A program made the translations under genes and the position numbers. This document shows, one piece after another, positions 43,958 through 53,703 of a DNA stretch of 64,000 nt. Within the stretch, counting starts at the first letter, position 1; each line of letters starts with the position of its first letter. The notes under the pieces were generated by a model. The model had not been told where the DNA came from. It was given only the letters and a program-made list of their open reading frames with translations, and did no database searches. The stretch covers positions 62,001 through 126,000 of the forward strand of contig JAAZZQ010000069.1 in assembly GCA_014239155.1 (NCBI GenBank), in the 5' to 3' direction. The stretch is from Lachnospiraceae bacterium (GTDB lineage Bacteria; Bacillota; Clostridia; Lachnospirales; Lachnospiraceae).

Positions 43958-45214
43958 ATGAGAGAGGAAAAGACAAACAGGGAGAGAAGAAGACGCAGAC
44001 GTGTGCGAAATCAAATGTTGGCTTATCTGACGTTGCTTATTCTTATTGTGTTGGTGTTAGTCGCTGGATATTTTGGTGTAAGATATATTATTGATTATGT
44101 AAATAAATACAATGATAAAGTTAATCGATTTATCGAGGAAGCAGAGTCCAGTGCGTCCCAAGAATCAAACAGTGAGATAAATGATGCAGAAACACAAGAA
44201 AGCGGGATTCAATACGAGGAAGGCTACACAACGCCGGTGGCGGATGACCAACTTAAACAGCTTGTTGAGTCTCTATTAGGAGAAATGACTATGGAAGAGA
44301 TGGTTGCAGGAATGTTTATTGTATCACCGGAGTCCATTACTGGCGTTGAGACAGCGATACAGGCAGGAGAGGGTACGCAGACAGCTATCACTGAGAATCC
44401 TGTTGGTGGAATTGTATATGCGTCAAAGAACTTTAAATCGCAAGAGCAGTTTAAGCAGATGATTACCAATACAAGGGGATTTTCAAAATATCCGCTTTTT
44501 ACAGTTGTACAGGCAGAGTGCGGGACAACCGCCTTTGGCTTGGATGAAACGCCAAAGGCGGCAAAGCTTACAGATGCAAATCAAGTTGTTCAAGCATATG
44601 GAAGTATCGCCTCAAAGTTGGCATCTTATGGGGTTAATATGGATTTGGCACCAATAGCGGAAATTTCCCCAGAGGAATATGCATTTGGCACTGATGCATC
44701 TGCTACAGCGTTGTTGGTAAATGCATCTGTTCAAGCGATACAGTCTGCGGAAATCAGTGCGGTTTTGCTGAAGTTTCCTAGTATTTCAGCGGAATCCAAA
44801 TCATTGGAGGAACTAAAAAACAATGAATTTATTGTGTATGATGCAGCAATAAAAAGCGGTGTGGACTGTATTATGATTTCTCATGTTAAGGCAAATAATA
44901 TTACTGGAGAGGATATGCCTTCGTCATTTTCGTCGGCTGTAATACAGGATCTATTGAGAAAAACTTTAGGTTTTAATGGAGTGGTAATTACAGATTCACT
45001 CAGTAACAGTACCATAGTTGACAATTATAATTCTGCGGAGGCAGCAGTTGCCGCAGTTCAGGCAGGGGCAGATTTGCTCTTGGAACCCGCAGAATATGAG
45101 GAAGCATACAAAGGGGTTTTACAGGCGGTGTCCGATGGAACCATTACCAAAGAACGCATCTATGAATCTTTGTATCGTATTTATCGTGTGAAATATAAAA
45201 ATGCACTAGAATAA
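43958..45214 (+). CDS. membrane-anchored GH3/NagZ-like protein, catalytic motifs lost
   Basis: A 418-residue protein with a very basic N-terminus (RERRRRRRVRNQ), one membrane helix (YLTLLILIVLVLVAGYFG, about 24-41), a Ser/Glu linker, and a GH3-type barrel. Alignment by eye to NagZ: where family members have the substrate motif D(E/Q)EGGxVxR, this reads VVQAECGTTAFG; where they have KHFPGHGD, it reads LLKFPSISAE. The nucleophile region VVITDSLSN keeps Asp. So it is probably not an active hydrolase but a cell-wall-related, membrane-bound derivative. The start lacks a strong ribosome site. Confidence 0.8.
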   Translation: MREEKTNRERRRRRRVRNQMLAYLTLLILIVLVLVAGYFGVRYIIDYVNKYNDKVNRFIEEAESSASQESNSEINDAETQESGIQYEEGYTTPVADDQLKQLVESLLGEMTMEEMVAGMFIVSPESITGVETAIQAGEGTQTAITENPVGGIVYASKNFKSQEQFKQMITNTRGFSKYPLFTVVQAECGTTAFGLDETPKAAKLTDANQVVQAYGSIASKLASYGVNMDLAPIAEISPEEYAFGTDASATALLVNASVQAIQSAEISAVLLKFPSISAESKSLEELKNNEFIVYDAAIKSGVDCIMISHVKANNITGEDMPSSFSSAVIQDLLRKTLGFNGVVITDSLSNSTIVDNYNSAEAAVAAVQAGADLLLEPAEYEEAYKGVLQAVSDGTITKERIYESLYRIYRVKYKNALE

Positions 45215-45313
45215 AGATACAATTTAATTTAGATAGGTTTGCGCATTTATGTGCAGACCATATAGAAGGTAAAGCCTGAAAGTAAAAATCCATTAGAAAA
45301 ATTAAAATATTGA

Positions 45314-45342
45314 TTGACAAATAATTAATAGCATAGTAGAAT
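45314..45342 (+). promoter_or_regulatory. promoter of tRNA-Gly
   Basis: TTGACA (45314-45319), 17-base gap, TAGAAT (45337-45342), 39 bases before the tRNA. Confidence 0.8.
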
Positions 45343-45381
45343 ATATTGTATCCGCAGGAAATGTTGGATACAATATGAAAT

Positions 45382-45454
45382 GCGATAGTGGCGTAGTTGG
45401 TAACGCGCGACCTTGCCAAGGTCGAGACCGCGGGTTCGAGCCCCGTCTATCGCT
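45382..45454 (+). tRNA. tRNA-Gly (GCC)
   Basis: Acceptor stem GCGATAG (45382-45388) pairs with CTATCGC (45447-45453); anticodon loop TTGCCAA gives GCC; the T-arm GGGTTCGAGCCCC is standard. CCA is not encoded. A strong terminator follows. Confidence 0.95.
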
Positions 45455-45457
45455 CTA

Positions 45458-45495
45458 AAAAACTTGTAACTAAGAAATAAAAGTTACAAGTTTTT
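45458..45495 (+). terminator. terminator of tRNA-Gly
   Basis: Stem of 14 pairs (45458-45471 with 45482-45495) with T-run at its 3' side. Beyond it, 45522-45543 carries a relic of the GCGTGTTTGAAAAAT repeat on the minus strand. Confidence 0.85.
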
Positions 45496-45567
45496 ATTTG
45501 CTCTAATGTCAACTCTAACAATATTTTTCAGACACGCTCTAGTACTCCATCCAGATAGAAATTAGAG

Positions 45568-46626
45568 TTATTTTGCATACTCTGTCAATAGCAGGAATGT
45601 ATTTCGTATTCCATCTATATGGCTTCGCTCATAGCCATGAGAAGCATACACCCCAGCACCAATCAGACCATGTTTGATGTCATATCCAGCCGTGAGTGCG
45701 ACATCTGCGTCAGAACCATAATGAGGATATACATCAACTGCAAAATCAAGATTTTGGTGTTTTGCAGCAGCAATAAGATTGGAAACGACTTCATAATTGT
45801 AAGGACCACGGCTGTCTTTTGCACAGATAGATACTTGATGTTCTGTACAGGAAAGACTGTTTCCAACGCAGCCCATATCGACAGAAAGTACTTCAGAGAC
45901 ATCTGATGGAATAGAGGCAGCCCCGCCATGTCCTACTTCCTCATAAACAGTAATGTGATGATATACTTTTCTGGACAGAGAGATGTTTTCCTCCTTGACA
46001 TATTTGGCAAAACCAAGAAGAATGCCAACACTAAGTTTATCATCTAAAAAACGGCTTTTGATATATCCAGAGTTTGTAATTATAGTGCGTGGATCAAAAC
46101 ATACAAAGTCACCGGGCAGTATACCAAGAGAAAGAGTGTCTTCCTTCGTTTTGACATTTTCGTCAAGTACGACTTCCATCACATCAAAAGAGCGGGAAGT
46201 CTCATCAAATTTGTTGTTCACATGAATAGAAGCGTCACATAGCTGGAATGTACCTGTGTAGGATTTGCCTTCTCTTGTATAAACCCTACAGTTTTCGGCT
46301 TCGGCGTTATTGGCATTCATACCACCTATGGGAGATAGAGCAAGACAACCATTTGGATTGATTGCACATACCATAGCGCCAAGCGTATCAATATGTGCTT
46401 CCATTATAAGAGCATTATTTTGTTGCGCGTTGGTGTTGGAGCTGATTTCGCAAAGGATGCCGCCTTTTGTAGTCTGTGTGGGAGTATACCCGAGCGCTGC
46501 ATATTCCTCCATAATATAGTTCGCTGCCTTTTTCGTAAAACCGGAAGGGCTATCAATTGTCAATATTTTTTGGGTTTTATCAAGTATATAGTCCAAATAT
46601 TTTTGTATGTTGATTTGTTCTTGCAT
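45568..46626 (-). CDS. M42 family metallopeptidase
   Basis: A 352-residue two-zinc aminopeptidase of the M42 type (glutamyl-aminopeptidase-like). Metal ligands are visible in MEAHIDTLGAMVCAI (His and Asp, about 73-87), RFLDDKLSVG (bridging Asp, about 190-199), YEEVGHGGA (catalytic Glu-Glu, about 228-236), VDMGCVG (Asp, near 249) and ASHGYERSH (His, near 330). AAAGGAT precedes the ATG. Single gene between the two tRNAs on the opposite strand. Confidence 0.9.
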   Translation of the reverse strand: MQEQINIQKYLDYILDKTQKILTIDSPSGFTKKAANYIMEEYAALGYTPTQTTKGGILCEISSNTNAQQNNALIMEAHIDTLGAMVCAINPNGCLALSPIGGMNANNAEAENCRVYTREGKSYTGTFQLCDASIHVNNKFDETSRSFDVMEVVLDENVKTKEDTLSLGILPGDFVCFDPRTIITNSGYIKSRFLDDKLSVGILLGFAKYVKEENISLSRKVYHHITVYEEVGHGGAASIPSDVSEVLSVDMGCVGNSLSCTEHQVSICAKDSRGPYNYEVVSNLIAAAKHQNLDFAVDVYPHYGSDADVALTAGYDIKHGLIGAGVYASHGYERSHIDGIRNTFLLLTEYAK

Positions 46627-46824
46627 TGTAGTGTATCCTTTCGTAATTTATTTAAAAATGTCATTGGCATTCTTGCTGCGACGTGTGAGTCAGTTCTGCT
46701 GACATATAATGGATTCACACGGCTGTAATAAAAATCTTCCTATAATATAACATACAAAATGTGAAGATTGCAATCACTACTTTATCAAATCTCGTAATAG
46801 ATATTTATAAAAATAAAATTTTTA

Positions 46825-46853
46825 TTGACATTTGGTTTAAAACACGATAGAAT
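46825..46853 (+). promoter_or_regulatory. promoter of tRNA-Leu
   Basis: TTGACA (46825-46830), 17-base gap, TAGAAT (46848-46853), 11 bases before the tRNA start. Confidence 0.75.
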
Positions 46854-46864
46854 ATATTTCGTTA

Positions 46865-46948
46865 GCAGGAGTGGTGGAATTGGCAGACGCGCAGGCTTCA
46901 GGTGCCTGTGGTAGCAATACCGTGTGGGTTCAAGTCCCATCTCCTGCA
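46865..46948 (+). tRNA. tRNA-Leu (CAG)
   Basis: Acceptor GCAGGAG (46865-46871) pairs with CTCCTGC (46941-46947). The anticodon loop TTCAGGT gives CAG. A long variable arm (TGGTAGCAATACCGT) marks it as a class II tRNA. A short hairpin with a run of T (about 46961-47000) follows as terminator. Confidence 0.95.
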
Positions 46949-47174
46949 TGAATTATAAGTGGCTTAGATCTTTATTTATAGAGGTTTGAGCCATTTTTTA
47001 TGCGCAGACCTGTGCAAAGGAAATAAGATACTAAGATGCCACACAAATTGTGTGGCGATTAGAGAAGGTAATATCAAAATAATAACGGTTGTTATATAAT
47101 GATGTATACTACTATTACTTGAAAATGCTATTGACTTTGGTATAATAAAATAGCAAAAGAAAGGTGGAAAAGTT

Positions 47175-48677
47175 ATGATTAAAAAGGAAGAGCTAGAAGC
47201 AATATTAAATACGATTGATTTGAGAGATGACGCACCTACAGATGAGCCGATGCGTCAGTATTATTTTATAAAGAAAGCGCGTGAGATTGTCCATGCAAAA
47301 AGTGAAAAATTAGGCAGGAGACTGACCGCTGATGGAGAGACATTTGGGTGTCAGATGAATGCAAAAGACAGTGAAAAACTTATTGGCATTCTTGAAAATA
47401 TTGGGTTTGAAATGATTGAGGATGAGTCGGCAGACTTAGTATTTTATAATACTTGTACCGTTCGGGACAATGCAAATCAGCGTGTGTATGGCAGATTGGG
47501 ATTTGCAAATAGTATGAAGAAGAAAAATCCACACAAAAAGATTGCACTGTGCGGTTGTATGATGCAGGAACCCTCTGTAATTGAAAAGATACAAAAGAGT
47601 TATTCGTTTGTTGATTTAATTTTTGGAACACACAATATTTACAAATTTGCGGAGTTGATTGTTGCAATGTACAATTCAGATACAATGATTATTGATATCT
47701 GGAAAGATACGAATCAGATTGTAGAGGATTTGCCAGCGGAGCGCAAATATGCTTTTAAATCAGGGGTCAATATTATGTATGGCTGCAATAATTTTTGTAG
47801 TTATTGTATTGTTCCCTATGTGCGTGGACGTGAGCGGAGTCGCAATCCAAAGGATATTATTCGGGAAATTGAAAAGCTTGTGTCAGAAGGGGTAGTGGAG
47901 GTTATGCTTTTGGGGCAAAATGTCAATTCTTATGGAAAGACGCTTGAGGAACCTATGTGTTTTGCACAACTTTTACAAGAGGTAGAAAAAATTGAGGGAT
48001 TGGAACGAATTCGCTTTATGACCTCGCACCCAAAAGACTTATCGGATGAGTTGATTCAAGTTATGAAAAATTCTAAAAAAATTTGCCGTCATCTGCATCT
48101 TCCATTACAGTCAGGTTCAACTAGGATTTTGGAGAAAATGAATCGTCGTTACACAAAAGAGCAATACCTTGCACTTGCGCAGAAGATCAGGAGTGAGATG
48201 CCAGATATTTCACTTACAACAGATATTATAGTGGGATTTCCGGGTGAGACGGCAGAGGATGTGGATGAAACAATTGATGTGGTTCGGAAAGTACAATATG
48301 ATAATGCGTTTACCTTTATTTATTCAAAGCGAGCAGGTACACCTGCCGCCACAATACCCAATCCGACGAGTGAGGAACAAGTCAAGGAAAATTTTGATCG
48401 CCTTCTGTTGGCAGTACATGAAACAGCAGAAAAGCGCGGTGATCGTATGGTTGGTGAGACGCACAGTGTTCTTGTGGAAGAGAGCGATGGTGCGAAACTG
48501 ACTGGCAGGCTTTCTCAGAATACATTAGTACATTTTGATGGAGATGCTTGTCTGGTTGGAAAAATTGTAGATGTGAAGCTGACGGAAGCACATGGATTTT
48601 ACTATTTTGGCAAGATTAATATGCAGGAGCATCAATTACAAAAATTATTGCGCAAAAACAAACCAATGAGCAGATAA
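47175..48677 (+). CDS. miaB: tRNA-2-methylthio-N6-dimethylallyladenosine synthase
   Basis: A 500-residue radical-SAM methylthiotransferase acting on A37 of tRNAs. The N-terminal cluster-binding Cys lie in TFGCQMNAKDSEKL (about 56-69), NTCTVRDNA (about 91-99) and CGCMMQ; the radical-SAM motif is MYGCNNFCSYCIVPYVRG (about 201-218); a TRAM domain ends the protein. A long N-terminal extension (about 50 residues) is common in Clostridia. AAAGGTGG precedes the ATG; a promoter (TTGAAA 47119, TATAAT 47141) lies above. Confidence 0.94.
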   Translation: MIKKEELEAILNTIDLRDDAPTDEPMRQYYFIKKAREIVHAKSEKLGRRLTADGETFGCQMNAKDSEKLIGILENIGFEMIEDESADLVFYNTCTVRDNANQRVYGRLGFANSMKKKNPHKKIALCGCMMQEPSVIEKIQKSYSFVDLIFGTHNIYKFAELIVAMYNSDTMIIDIWKDTNQIVEDLPAERKYAFKSGVNIMYGCNNFCSYCIVPYVRGRERSRNPKDIIREIEKLVSEGVVEVMLLGQNVNSYGKTLEEPMCFAQLLQEVEKIEGLERIRFMTSHPKDLSDELIQVMKNSKKICRHLHLPLQSGSTRILEKMNRRYTKEQYLALAQKIRSEMPDISLTTDIIVGFPGETAEDVDETIDVVRKVQYDNAFTFIYSKRAGTPAATIPNPTSEEQVKENFDRLLLAVHETAEKRGDRMVGETHSVLVEESDGAKLTGRLSQNTLVHFDGDACLVGKIVDVKLTEAHGFYYFGKINMQEHQLQKLLRKNKPMSR

Positions 48678-48719
48678 ATTACCAGCCCTTATTTTAGGGA
48701 GGTAATAGGGGGGATTACA

Positions 48720-50363
48720 ATGGAAAAGTTAAAACCAAAGTTGTTTTCAGTGATGAAAACGTACACAAAACAACAGTTTATAAAAGATATTGTGGCAGGA
48801 ATTATTGTTGCAATTATCGCATTGCCACTGTCAATCGCACTTGCACTTGCATCTGGTGTTGGACCAGAGCAAGGTATTTATACGGCAATCATAGCGGGAT
48901 TTTTAATTTCTTTTTTTGGTGGAAGTCGTGTGCAGATTGCAGGACCTACAGCGGCATTTGCTACGATTGTGGCAGGGATTGTTGCACAGAAGGGCATGAA
49001 CGGATTGATTATTGCGACGATTCTTGCAGGAATCATTCTGATTGTGATGGGATTTTTAAGACTGGGTAATTTAATCAAATATATTCCATTTACAATTACA
49101 ACAGGTTTTACTGCTGGCATTGCGGTGACGATTGTAATTGGGCAGATAAAAGATTTTTTAGGGCTTACCTACCCTGAAGGGACTGTTACGATTGAGACGA
49201 TGGAAAAAGTGGAGGCGGTTGTCAAAAATATTGCAACAGTCAACTGGCAGGCATTGATTGTAGGTTTAATATGCCTTGGAATTCTAATAATATGGCCATA
49301 CATAAACAAAACAGTTCCGGGTTCTTTGGTTGCTGTTATCGCTGGGATTCTTATAGTGAAACTTCTCAACCTTAATGTCAACACAATTGGAGATTTGTAT
49401 GAAATTAGCAATAAGCTTCCTCAAATACAGATTCCTGAAATTTCCTTTGGCGTTGTCAGGGAAATGCTTCCAGATGCTTTTACAATTGCTATTCTTGCGG
49501 CGATTGAGTCGTTGCTGTCATGTGTGGTAGCTGACAGTATGATTAACTCAAAACATCGTTCTAATATGGAATTAATTGCGCAGGGTATCGGTAATATTGG
49601 AGCAGCATTGTTTGGCGGAATTCCTGCGACAGGTGCAATTGCAAGAACAGCGGCTAACATTAAAAATGGTGGGCGCACACCGATTGCTGGTATGGTTCAT
49701 GCGGTTACGCTGGTGCTAATTTTGGTGATATTGATGCCCTATGCGGCGTTGATTCCAATGCCATGTATTGCGGCTATTTTATTTATGGTTGCCTATAATA
49801 TGTGTGGGTGGAGAACTTTTGTCAATCTGTGCAAATCCTCACCAAAGAGTGATATTATTGTGCTTGTCACAACGTTTGTGCTGACGGTCGTATTTGATTT
49901 GGTTGCAGCGATTGAAGTGGGTATTTTACTGGCGGCAATTCTCTTTATGAAGCGCATGAGTGATGTTATGGAAGTGGAGGGGTGGAAATATGTAGATGAC
50001 GAAGATGATCCAGATAGCATTACACTGCGCGAAGTTCCACCGCACACGCTTGTGTATGAGATTTCAGGTCCAATGTTTTTTGCTGCGGCTGATAAGATTC
50101 TGAATATTTCTGTAAAGGATGACACGCAGTTTTTGATACTTCGTATGAGGAGTGTGAGCGCGATTGACGCAACTGCAATGCATTCGTTAGAACAGCTTTA
50201 TGAAAAATATTCTAACAAAGGGATTCAGATGATTTTGTCTCATGTAAACGAGCAGCCAAGGGCTGTTATGGATAAAGCTGGTTTTACAAAGGCGGTCGGA
50301 ATAGAGAATTTTTGTATGCATATTGATGAGGCGTTGGAACGGGCGCGAAAGCTCTACAAATAA
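48720..50363 (+). CDS. SulP family anion transporter
   Basis: A 547-residue membrane transporter of the SLC26/SulP type, which moves sulfate, bicarbonate or other anions. The membrane part has the family signature ALPLSIALALASGVGPEQGI (about 36-55) and GGSRVQIAGPTAAF (about 64-77), and a C-terminal STAS domain (about 440-547: PHTLVYEISGPMFFAAADKI, SAIDATAMHSLEQL). Substrate is unknown. It follows miaB by 42 bases and ends in a good terminator. Confidence 0.92.
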   Translation: MEKLKPKLFSVMKTYTKQQFIKDIVAGIIVAIIALPLSIALALASGVGPEQGIYTAIIAGFLISFFGGSRVQIAGPTAAFATIVAGIVAQKGMNGLIIATILAGIILIVMGFLRLGNLIKYIPFTITTGFTAGIAVTIVIGQIKDFLGLTYPEGTVTIETMEKVEAVVKNIATVNWQALIVGLICLGILIIWPYINKTVPGSLVAVIAGILIVKLLNLNVNTIGDLYEISNKLPQIQIPEISFGVVREMLPDAFTIAILAAIESLLSCVVADSMINSKHRSNMELIAQGIGNIGAALFGGIPATGAIARTAANIKNGGRTPIAGMVHAVTLVLILVILMPYAALIPMPCIAAILFMVAYNMCGWRTFVNLCKSSPKSDIIVLVTTFVLTVVFDLVAAIEVGILLAAILFMKRMSDVMEVEGWKYVDDEDDPDSITLREVPPHTLVYEISGPMFFAAADKILNISVKDDTQFLILRMRSVSAIDATAMHSLEQLYEKYSNKGIQMILSHVNEQPRAVMDKAGFTKAVGIENFCMHIDEALERARKLYK

Positions 50364-50376
50364 AATGGTTCATTAG

Positions 50377-50450
50377 GAAGAGCTGCCTGCCAAGATAAGC
50401 TTCTATGGTTTCAGAGCTTATTTTGGTACGGAAGCTCTTCTTATTTTATT
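50377..50450 (+). terminator. terminator after SulP gene
   Basis: A long imperfect stem whose base pairs GAAGAGCT (50377-50384) with AGCTCTTC (50433-50440), followed by TTATTTTATT. The rest of 50364-50620 has no gene. Confidence 0.75.
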
Positions 50451-50620
50451 GTTTAAAGGATAGATTATTAAGAAGCCTTTAAGTCGTAGATCTTAATTGA
50501 TTGTATATTGAAAAACTGTTATAATCGAATTGGGAACTGTGCTGGTACAGCGTTCGTAAAGATAGCAGGAAGTAGTTATTTTTAAAATCGTGCGCAGCAA
50601 TAAAAGGAGCTGATACATAT

Positions 50621-52678
50621 ATGTATAGCAAAAACACAATATTAATTGTAGATGACGAAGAAATAATCAAACGAATGCTCAAAGATGTGCTCAAGGATGC
50701 ATTTGAGGTGTTGGATGCATCAAATGGGCGGGAAGCACTGGAAATTTTGGCGGTCAATGTTGACAAAATAGCGGTGATTGTTTTGGATTTGATGATGCCT
50801 ATTATGGATGGGTTTCAATTTATGGATGCATTTCGGAAAAATCGGGCATATGATAATATTCCTGTGATTATTGCCACTTCTGATGAAGACTGGCATGCGG
50901 AACAGAAATGCTTGGAAGCTGGTGTGTGGGATTTTGTTATGAAGCCATATGACCCTGTACTTTTGCGGTTTCGTATTAAAAATGCAATTGAAAAGAGTCG
51001 TATGATTATGGCTGAGATGGATGCGGTGACAGGACTTTATACGAAGTTCAAATTTTACCGTACTGTACGCAGCCTTCTTACAGAGGAGACAGAGGAATTG
51101 TTTGCGCTTGTGCGGTTTGATATAGACCGTTTTAAGATGATTAATAATTTCTATGGTGTCAAGGAAGGAGATAGGGTGCTGCAAAGTATTGCTTCTGAGC
51201 TGCGGAAGATTTCAACTGTTTTTGACCAATTTGTATATGGACGATTTGAGAATGATATCTTTGCTATCTGTATGCCCTACAAAGAGGAAAATATTGACTT
51301 GTTGGTAAATGCGCTGCAAATCAATTTAAAAAGGGTGAACAAGGATTATAATATAAAAATTTCCTGTGGAGTATATATTATCAAAGATGATTCGTTAGAT
51401 GTACCCGATATGTATGATAGGGCATTGTTGGCTGCCAAAAGTTGTAAAGGTAAGTTTACGCAAAGTGTGGTCTACTATGATGATAGTATGATTGAAAATA
51501 TGCGACAGGAACAATTTATTATCAATGAGGTTAACAGAGCGATTGAAGAAGAACAGTTCGAGGTGTATTTACAGCCGAAGATAAATTTGGCAACAGACCG
51601 TTCTTATGGGGCAGAAGCTTTGGTGCGTTGGAATCATCCAGACAGAGGGATGATTTCCCCCGGAGAGTTTATTCCTGTTTATGAGCGCAATGGCATTATT
51701 GGCAGATTGGATCAGTATATGTGGCGTCATGTCTGCAAATTATTGCGCAAGTGGATTGACGAGGGGAAAAATCCAAATCCCATTTCTGTTAATGTCTCAC
51801 GGGTAAATATTTATAATCCGCAGCTTGTTAAGATTTTCAAAAAGTTAATTACAGAGTATCAGATTCCTGCAGAGTTGCTAAATCTGGAATTGACAGAAAG
51901 TGCTTTTATGGAAGATCAGGATTTGATTATGAAGACTATGAGCAGTCTGCATAAATTAGGATTTAAAATAATGATGGATGATTTTGGAAGTGGCTACTCG
52001 TCACTCAATGTCCTAAAGGATATGGAAGTAGATTATCTGAAAGTTGATATGAAGTTCTTGCAAATTGAGGAGTTTAATGGAAAAGGCGAGAAAGTACTCA
52101 CTTCTATTATACGTATGGCAAAATGGTTGCATCTTCCATCGATTGTGGAAGGGGTTGAGACTGTTGAACAGATGGACTTTTTAAAGTGCATTGGATGCGA
52201 ATATGCACAGGGATATTATTATGCAAAGCCTTTGCGGATAGAAGAGTATGAGAAGTTTTTAATTCGGGAGGAAGAGGCAGGTACGAAGTGCAGCGCAAAT
52301 GAGAATACAGTGATTATCAATGAATTGTGGAATACGCGCTCTAGTATCAGCAAATTTTTTGATTTGTTGGAAACACCAATTGCTATTTATGAGTATCGAA
52401 AGGGAAAATCAGAACTGCTTAGAACAAATATTCGATACGAGGCAGATATTGTATTTGATAAGCAAGTGGATGAACAAGAGCATTATCGAAGGTCAGAGAC
52501 AGAAAAAGTGCTTCTAAATAAGGCATTTGCAAGAATTGTGCGAGGAGATTTTTCAGAGGCACTTGAGTATGAACTTACAGAGGATGTGTGGTATCGCGTG
52601 ACTGTTAAAGTGATAGGAAAACGTGCAGATACAATGATTATGATGGTAACGTTTTATGAGATAAGTGCGTACAAGTAA
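50621..52678 (+). CDS. response regulator with degenerate GGDEF and active-type EAL domain
   Basis: A 685-residue protein. Receiver domain (about 1-125) has DDEE, phosphoryl Asp in VLDLMMPIMDG (about residue 53) and KPYDPV. The GGDEF domain (about 140-290) keeps the fold (LVRFDIDRFKMINNFYGVKE) but the signature is RFENDIFA, so it should not make c-di-GMP. The EAL domain (about 300-545) keeps AEALVRWNHP, NVSR, ELTESAF, MDDFGSGYSS and KVDMKF, as in working c-di-GMP phosphodiesterases. A C-terminal PAS-like tail (about 570-685) is less clear. It likely degrades c-di-GMP under receiver control. Confidence 0.88.
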   Translation: MYSKNTILIVDDEEIIKRMLKDVLKDAFEVLDASNGREALEILAVNVDKIAVIVLDLMMPIMDGFQFMDAFRKNRAYDNIPVIIATSDEDWHAEQKCLEAGVWDFVMKPYDPVLLRFRIKNAIEKSRMIMAEMDAVTGLYTKFKFYRTVRSLLTEETEELFALVRFDIDRFKMINNFYGVKEGDRVLQSIASELRKISTVFDQFVYGRFENDIFAICMPYKEENIDLLVNALQINLKRVNKDYNIKISCGVYIIKDDSLDVPDMYDRALLAAKSCKGKFTQSVVYYDDSMIENMRQEQFIINEVNRAIEEEQFEVYLQPKINLATDRSYGAEALVRWNHPDRGMISPGEFIPVYERNGIIGRLDQYMWRHVCKLLRKWIDEGKNPNPISVNVSRVNIYNPQLVKIFKKLITEYQIPAELLNLELTESAFMEDQDLIMKTMSSLHKLGFKIMMDDFGSGYSSLNVLKDMEVDYLKVDMKFLQIEEFNGKGEKVLTSIIRMAKWLHLPSIVEGVETVEQMDFLKCIGCEYAQGYYYAKPLRIEEYEKFLIREEEAGTKCSANENTVIINELWNTRSSISKFFDLLETPIAIYEYRKGKSELLRTNIRYEADIVFDKQVDEQEHYRRSETEKVLLNKAFARIVRGDFSEALEYELTEDVWYRVTVKVIGKRADTMIMMVTFYEISAYK

Positions 52679-52882
52679 AAAATTGTTTAGCATAGCTTAG
52701 AATAAATGCTTTTGCCACATTAGGGTTTGACCAAGCAGTAAGGCGTATTATTGTATGTAATCAATATACGCTATGTGAATATGTTAAAAATACAATATAT
52801 TGATTATAAAAAATTGAATTAATTAGCGCAACGAGTTAAGTTATTTATATGCTTCGTAAGATTGGCAGAGGAGCGGGACAAA

Positions 52883-53641
52883 ATGGAAATTAGGGAATTA
52901 TTAGAAAAAGTACAATGTGGAGAAATTTCAACAGAAGAGGCGGAAAAATATTTAAAGAAACAGCCATTTGAAGAACTGGGATTTGCCAAGCTTGATTTGC
53001 ATCGGGAGGTCCGAACTGGTTTTCAAGAAGTTGTATATTGTGCAGACAAACAGGATGCTTATCTTGTGTCTATATTTCAAAAATTATATGAGAAAAATGG
53101 TGAGGTACTGGGAACAAGAGCAAGTGTAGAACAGTATGCGTTGGTGTCCAAAAGTCTTCCACAGGTACAGTATGATGCAGTGTCAAAAATTTTAAAAATA
53201 GAGGAAAAACCAGAGGAGAAAGCATTAAAACAGATTGGGAAAATTGCAGTTTGTACAGCGGGAACTGCGGATATTCCTGTGGCGGAGGAAGCGGCGCAAA
53301 CCGCGGAATATTTTGGAGCTTCAGTAAGTCGAATTTATGATGTGGGAGTGAGTGGTTTGCATAGATTGTTGGCGAGCGCACAGGTGATACAACAGGCAAA
53401 TTGTGTGGTGGCAGTGGCAGGTATGGAAGGAGCTTTGGCGAGTGTGATTGGAGGGCTTGTCAGCAATCCGGTTATTGCAGTTCCAACGTCTGTTGGTTAT
53501 GGAGCAAATTTACATGGTTTATCGGCATTGCTTACAATGATTAATTCTTGTGCAAATGGCATTGCGGTTGTCAATATTGATAATGGTTATGGAGCAGGCT
53601 ATATTGCGACACAGATTAATAGACTTGCAAGTATAAAATAA
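52883..53641 (+). CDS. larB: nickel-pincer cofactor biosynthesis protein LarB
   Basis: A 252-residue LarB homologue, which carboxylates and hydrolyses nicotinic acid adenine dinucleotide in the first step of nickel-pincer nucleotide synthesis. The C-terminal AIR-carboxylase-like domain has CTAGTADIPVAEEAAQTAEY (about 127-146), VGVSGLHRLLA (about 157-167), VAVAGMEGALASVIGGLVSN and a VPTSVGYGA motif. ATG 52883 follows GAGGAG; TTG 52862 would be longer without support. larC follows 62 bases later. Confidence 0.9.
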   Translation: MEIRELLEKVQCGEISTEEAEKYLKKQPFEELGFAKLDLHREVRTGFQEVVYCADKQDAYLVSIFQKLYEKNGEVLGTRASVEQYALVSKSLPQVQYDAVSKILKIEEKPEEKALKQIGKIAVCTAGTADIPVAEEAAQTAEYFGASVSRIYDVGVSGLHRLLASAQVIQQANCVVAVAGMEGALASVIGGLVSNPVIAVPTSVGYGANLHGLSALLTMINSCANGIAVVNIDNGYGAGYIATQINRLASIK

Positions 53642-53703
53642 AAAATTTGCACTATGTTTGTGGTTATACAAATAGTAGGACAGCAGAAAGAAAGGATATT
53701 ATT

